The notes under the pieces: model-generated
Told to the model about the DNA's origin: nothing
Seen by the model: only the letters and a program-made list of their open reading frames with translations
The model's database searches: none
NCBI RefSeq assembly: GCF_000003605.2
Contig: NW_003134356.1
Coordinates: forward strand, 181,001 to 216,381
DNA from: Saccoglossus kowalevskii
Lineage: Eukaryota; Hemichordata; Enteropneusta; Harrimaniidae
Reading direction: 5' to 3'
Length of the DNA stretch: 35,381 nucleotides
Part shown: in pieces, positions 30,907 through 35,381 of the stretch
Layout: each line of letters opens with the position of its first letter
Numbering within the stretch: position 1 is the first letter of the stretch
Made by a program: the position numbers and the translations under genes

Positions 30907-33082
30907 TTAACTGTTTCAACAGGCAACAAGTTATTGAAAATGGCACAGTCTCCGCTGGCAATTTAAAAAAAAAATCTCTTATGAACTAAGCACCAGACAC
31001 CGAAGAGAAAAATAGTATATGAAAGGGACAATTTCGTGCAATTGAAGAAAAAAACAGTGACCTAATTCAATGTGTCAATTGAAGTAGATGGGGTTAGTAT
31101 CATAATAAATTACATCAGTACAGTGGTGTTACAGTTATTGCTGGTTGTATGATAGCTGTTACAATAGGTTCACGTTTTCATTATCTAGTATGACTGACCA
31201 GTTTATTTGTGCATTTTTGTGTAATTAAGTGTTGAATGTTACCGGAATGTCTGAGATACTTGTTTATAAGTACACGTCTCCGTTTTCGGACAACATTCAA
31301 ACGGGGGACTTTTTAATATAAACTAGATAAAACTACTTGTAAAATAAATTGAACTATTATTTTTTTTCAAAGTAAAGATGGTATCGGTAAAACAATACTC
31401 AAATCATCATGATAAAAATCGCGTGTGAACACATGTAGTAAAAAAGAGAATTTACTTATATTAATACAGGAATGCCCGATTTAAAATAGACGTTATTTCT
31501 TAGAGCTCGCTCGGGAACATAAGAAAGATATATGATGTGTCGTACATGTTATTAATACATATGCATCACGATTGTTTTCAATATAAAAACAAGACTTGTT
31601 TTTGAATTGTAATAACCTTTACACCCACGTTGACTCACTCGGTGGTGGATTATTCCGGCACCTGTTGTCTTAATATCATGTTACTTTTTAATCACAAAAA
31701 GGCGAGGTATACTATAAACAAGTCATTGAAAATGACACAGTTCCCGTTCAAACTGTACAAATAAATCCTCATGTACCAAACTTGGTCTTGACAATATTCA
31801 AGAAATATATTTACATGGTGAAATACCAAAACAGTGTACATTCTGAGTATGACAAATAATAAACGAATAAACAAAAGAAAATGATTTACAGTGCACTGAT
31901 CAAGTATGAGTACTTTCAAAACATTTTTCAATGCAGTGTCTAATGTCTGAAACGCAGTGACAAGGTCAAAGTCAAAGTCAACTTCAGAAAGGCACCCAGA
32001 ATGATATGCAGCTATTTAAATCAGCAAGCAACCTGTAAATACATACTGGAATGACTTGTTAAGATAAATTTTAAATACAATATGTCTCATATCTAGTATG
32101 TTATCAATAGTCATACTGCTAGCAGTACTGACATATTAGCAGTATTCATAATCATTGAAAATACCAAGGTTACAAGACTCCAGAGGTGATACCTGAATAT
32201 TTAAGTGAACCTTAATGAGCATAACCTGCAATCACTAATTTATCTTGACCCGTTATTTCACAGTTTGAAGTTGGACGGACCAGCACTGCTTTATATATCA
32301 TCACTTAGCAACAGAATCATTCTCATTACTGTACAATAAAGTTGCATAAATTCACACGGGAAAAAAAGTTGTTAGTGTTTTTTTTACAAACCTTCATTTG
32401 GTGTACAATGAAATTCAAAGTTTAAATACATAGTTCTATATTTATATTTTTTATAATAAAATAAACGTGTCATAAATGAAGATTTTTAATTGTCAGCAAA
32501 TCTTCTGTAATAGATTTGTGTATATTGCAGAACTATGTGGTATTGTTGCATGATATAAGCCATCAAAATTGTCTTTCAAATCCAGATCCTGTGAAAAAAA
32601 TACAATTTTTTTTTACAAACAATATACAGTTCACATAAATCCACCAAAACCTTGCAACAATAATTCAGTTCTCTCAAATGCACATTTAAACAAATGGATT
32701 CAAACAAGTGACCTTGGACGTAGATGGCGCTGTGACAAGGTGGCCTACTGTATATTGAAAGATGGCAGTTTGATCGCAAATTATAAAGATCGTCACGGTA
32801 TTAACGTAGCTAGTTCACGTCATTTAAAAATTGCAGCTAGATAAACACCGAGTTACACAAAATTATTATTTTTGTAAACAATAACTGGTAAAAAAGATAC
32901 AAACGAGAGCGCCAGTGATCAAATACAATTGCACTAAATACATAGACGGTGCGACCATCAGCTACAGGCATCAAACAAATTACCTTCGTAGATTCGCAAC
33001 GATACAATTCCCGAAATTTCATATATCGTTGCTTACAAATATATCACCTTATATTTTAGTCCTGCGTACACGGACTGTATCC

Positions 33083-33096
33083 GGGGGGGGGGGGGG
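33083..33096. repeat. G homopolymer, 14 bases
   Basis: Run of 14 G on the plus strand in otherwise AT-rich intergenic DNA. Confidence 0.95.
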
Positions 33097-33570
33097 TAGA
33101 CCATAACACGGACCGACGATCGCCCGACTCGGTCATTTTGGAGGTGGATAGCAAAAATTAACTGTTAGCGTCTACACAATAAAAAGACTAGGATCAATCG
33201 ACATAAACTTCTATTTTACGGTTTAAATGACTATTCCATGTTGTCACGAGGCAATATTTCGTTTACAAATGACATTCTACACTACCGATGGCGGACGTAC
33301 CTCCTCAGACAGGGCATTTTGAATGAAGTTATTCAGTTTTCTCTCGTAATGCCACTCAAAATTGTAATCACGTGATACTGTTGGATCAATGATTTTTTTA
33401 TTGTAATAATCAAACCAGAACGATTATCTTGAATACGTCCAAAAACAGTCATTTTCCAATGCATGGTCGCTATTGTGACAATCGAATACAAAACAACCGT
33501 GACTGCATCCCGGGGACTGCATGCGCAGGGCGGTGCGAAGATGCATTGTCCATTAGGGTATCAGGACGAT

Positions 33571-33664
33571 CCGGCCCTGGTTTGTTGCGGCCCTGGTAAA
33601 AAAAAGACGTTCCGGCCCTGGTTTGGACGTTCCAGCCCCAAAACAGTTTGGTCGATCCGGCCCG
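33571..33664. repeat. GC-rich degenerate repeat with CCGGCCCTGG core
   Basis: Five spaced variants of a GTTCCGGCCCTGGTTTG-like unit occur within about 95 bases: CCGGCCCTGG, GCGGCCCTGG, CCGGCCCTGG, CCAGCCCC and CCGGCCCGGG. It stands out sharply from the AT-rich surroundings. No convincing reading frame. Confidence 0.6.
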
Positions 33665-34011
33665 GGTATAAATTATATTCGATACGTGTTCATATCTAAT
33701 GTTAATATATTGAATGCACAACGAATCTTGACTATCTTGTTTAACAACTCATTTTTCGTCTTTTGCAGGGAATTTTGATGGTTTCACACCGTGTTTGACA
33801 GATGTATGGTTATTTAATCGCCGCCTATGCACGTGAACGGCAGACATTAGAATACACATCTAATACAATCTGTTTTAGTCAGGGTTCGAATGCACATTCG
33901 TGGTTTGTCGTGTAATGAACGTCAATATATTAAATGTGTGACTATCTTATCCACAATTTTTTGCACATTTTGGGGTCTAAAAAAGCTGCCAAACGGTCAA
34001 AAATTATCTAA

Positions 34012-35013
34012 GGCCACACTGATTTAATTTTATGGATGACATCCTCTGGAGACCCCAAATCTGATGCGAGAGGGCGAAAAAAAAAAAAAAAAAAAAAAAA
34101 ACCTGCAAAAAAAAAACCTGCAAAAAAAAATAAATAATACTGCTGCTAAAACCACTACGGACTACGGAGCTGGTATAAAAATTACGTAATTATCATAAAA
34201 ACAACAAGAAATAAATAAAAACTATAACAAATTATAAGAGGCTCGATATTGAAAAAAAAACACCAACAAAAATTTGGATGCGGAAAATTATGTACATGTA
34301 TCTTGATGAAAATTTGTCATCTGATCAAAATATTACTGACTGTGTGTGCAAGCAAATTATCCAAATCAGAAAATGAAAAACAAAAATAAGAAGAAACTTT
34401 TCTTCATCTCAAAAGCGGACTTCGGCCGAGGAGCTTCCTCTGCTTTCTTTGCAGTTTTGTCGGCTTCAATGCAGACAAAGCAACCGAACTGACTTGTCGC
34501 CTGACCAACTTTTAGGCCACCATACACCTCCGCTCCTCTCCCATTTCTCTCATCATTGCAGAAGAAACGCGGGACAGCTACTCTGGACAATATATCCTTA
34601 AAGTTGTCTGGGCGAAACTCGCTTGCCGCTACCAATCTCCCGTATAGCTGTGTAAACGTCACATTTCCCTGGCCGACGTCAATTGCGTACCAGTTTACAA
34701 CAATCCCCTCCGTTTTTCCTCTGAACTTTTATGCTCACGTATTTTGGTGGCGTGGTCGCCATGTTGGAATTTCCGGCAACGCAATACGTATGTGCAGAAG
34801 ATCATTTACGACAAAATTGGCACGTTTTGAGGAAGTCCAAAACGAGTTTTACGACAAGCCGGCGCTTTGCGACAATATGAGTCGGCAAGTTCTGGACAGA
34901 AAACCAATCTGTGGAGACTCGTCGTCGGTGATTTTTTTTTTTTTTTTTTTTTGAGAACAGACGAAAACTAATGCGCGCGCGGATGTCATCCATAAAATTA
35001 AGTCGGTGTGGCC
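34012..35013. mobile_element. Non-autonomous PIF/Harbinger-like transposon, 1002 bp
   Basis: Terminal inverted repeats of 33 bp match at 31 of 33 positions (34012-34044 and 34981-35013). Both begin GGCCACAC and end TATGGATGACATCC. They are flanked by identical TAA trinucleotides (34009-34011 and 35014-35016). A 3-bp TWA duplication and GG-starting ends are typical of PIF/Harbinger. Just inside each end lies a long A tract (34078 onward on the plus strand; T run from 34931, A on the minus strand). No transposase or Myb-like gene is recognised, but a minus-strand frame occupies the interior (34762-34366). Confidence 0.8.
34366..34762 (-). pseudogene. Unrecognised frameshifted reading frame inside the Harbinger-like element
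   Basis: From ATG 34762 (in AACATGGCGACC, a good start context) a 27-codon frame, starting MATTPPKYVSIKVQ, stops at 34679. An overlapping frame shifted by one base stays open from about 34725 to 34366 and includes NWYAIDVGQGNVTFTQLYGR and KVGQATSQFGCFVCIEADK. The residue mix (varied, with Trp, Cys and Gly) looks like once-coding sequence, not random AT-rich DNA. The frame could be captured host sequence or a cryptic transposon gene. I do not recognise a family. Confidence 0.4.
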
Positions 35014-35381
35014 TAATCACAAAACAAATTCATGTGCATATGTATACCTTCATGACATGTATGTGTACCAAATTTGGAGAGAATCCATCAAAGCATGTCT
35101 GAAATATGACCGCGCACGCACACACACACACATACTTGTATTGCAATATGTTCCGAGGACTTCATTGGATTAACTTTTAATATAGTTGAATTAACTTTTA
35201 ATATAGTTGCGATATGAACTCGATTAAAACGCGTTCCTATATAGGGTTGCGTTTTAATTGGAGTTTAATTAAACTCAATTACAATGCAATACAATGGAGA
35301 ATTGCATTTTAATTAAGTTTAATTAAACAAGAGTTGAATATCCGGTGACTGAACATAGAAATGTTTGCGAAGCTTAGGTTT
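35014..35381. other. Flank with short direct and inverted repeats
   Basis: A 22-base period direct repeat (TTAACTTTTAATATAGTTG, twice) at about 35169-35209 is followed by several mirrored blocks of TTTAATTAAACTC/GCGTTTTAAT type from 35218 to 35335, able to form AT-rich hairpins. The (CA)n-like stretch at 35115-35131 is short. No gene seen. Confidence 0.5.

Larger units (their letters stand above)
30911..34011. other. Gene-poor sequence upstream of the Gs-alpha-like gene
   Basis: No supported gene. Noted: nuclear-receptor-like half-sites at about 31965-31981 (AGGTCAAAGTCAAAGTC); a 91-codon plus frame at 32569-32844 without motifs; a 14-base G run at 33083-33096; and a GC-rich repeat cluster at 33571-33664. 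Confidence 0.45.

Noticed and set aside
33292-33330. Short plus-strand ATGGCGGACG start resembling a first exon
   Set aside because: The frame stops after 12 codons and no donor site precedes the stop.

Overview
This is animal nuclear DNA: AT-rich, with GT-AG introns, long gene-poor stretches, microsatellites, MITE-like elements and a decayed Ty3/Gypsy retrotransposon. The gene types (a class A peptide-type GPCR, a somatomedin-B-containing class B-like 7TM receptor, and a divergent Gs-type G-protein alpha subunit) suggest a marine invertebrate bilaterian such as a lophotrochozoan, hemichordate or cephalochordate. The sequence alone does not settle which.

Layout. 1-249: truncated MITE. 816-1820 (+): single-exon coding region of a class A GPCR. 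1821-10236: gene-poor, with a broken Ty3/Gypsy element on the minus strand (3986-5588), a pair of diverged 73-bp repeats on either side of it, and a short-period minisatellite near 8.1 kb. 10237-14598 (-): a two-exon receptor gene of 1254 residues with signal peptide, somatomedin-B domain, two furin-like sites, a cysteine-rich region, 7TM bundle and cytoplasmic tail. 16.2-17.3 kb: two TTAA-flanked MITEs. 17922-30059 (-): a Gs-alpha-like gene that I could assemble as 13 exons with every splice phase matching, giving 428 residues. Its introns hold a CRE-bearing 49-bp tandem array, SINE-like copies, another inverted-repeat element, and a probable exon pair of an unrelated plus-strand membrane protein. 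30748-30906: a third MITE. 34012-35013: a 1-kb PIF/Harbinger-like element with 33-bp inverted ends, TAA duplications and an internal reading frame.

All three well-supported genes belong to GPCR/G-protein signalling. That is suggestive, but nothing here shows that they work together. The strongest points for follow-up are the divergent Gs alpha (no visible Met-Gly-Cys lipidation start, enlarged Gs-specific loop, CRE array in an intron) and the GPS-less somatomedin-B receptor with two dibasic cleavage motifs. All calls come from reading the sequence; no database search was possible.
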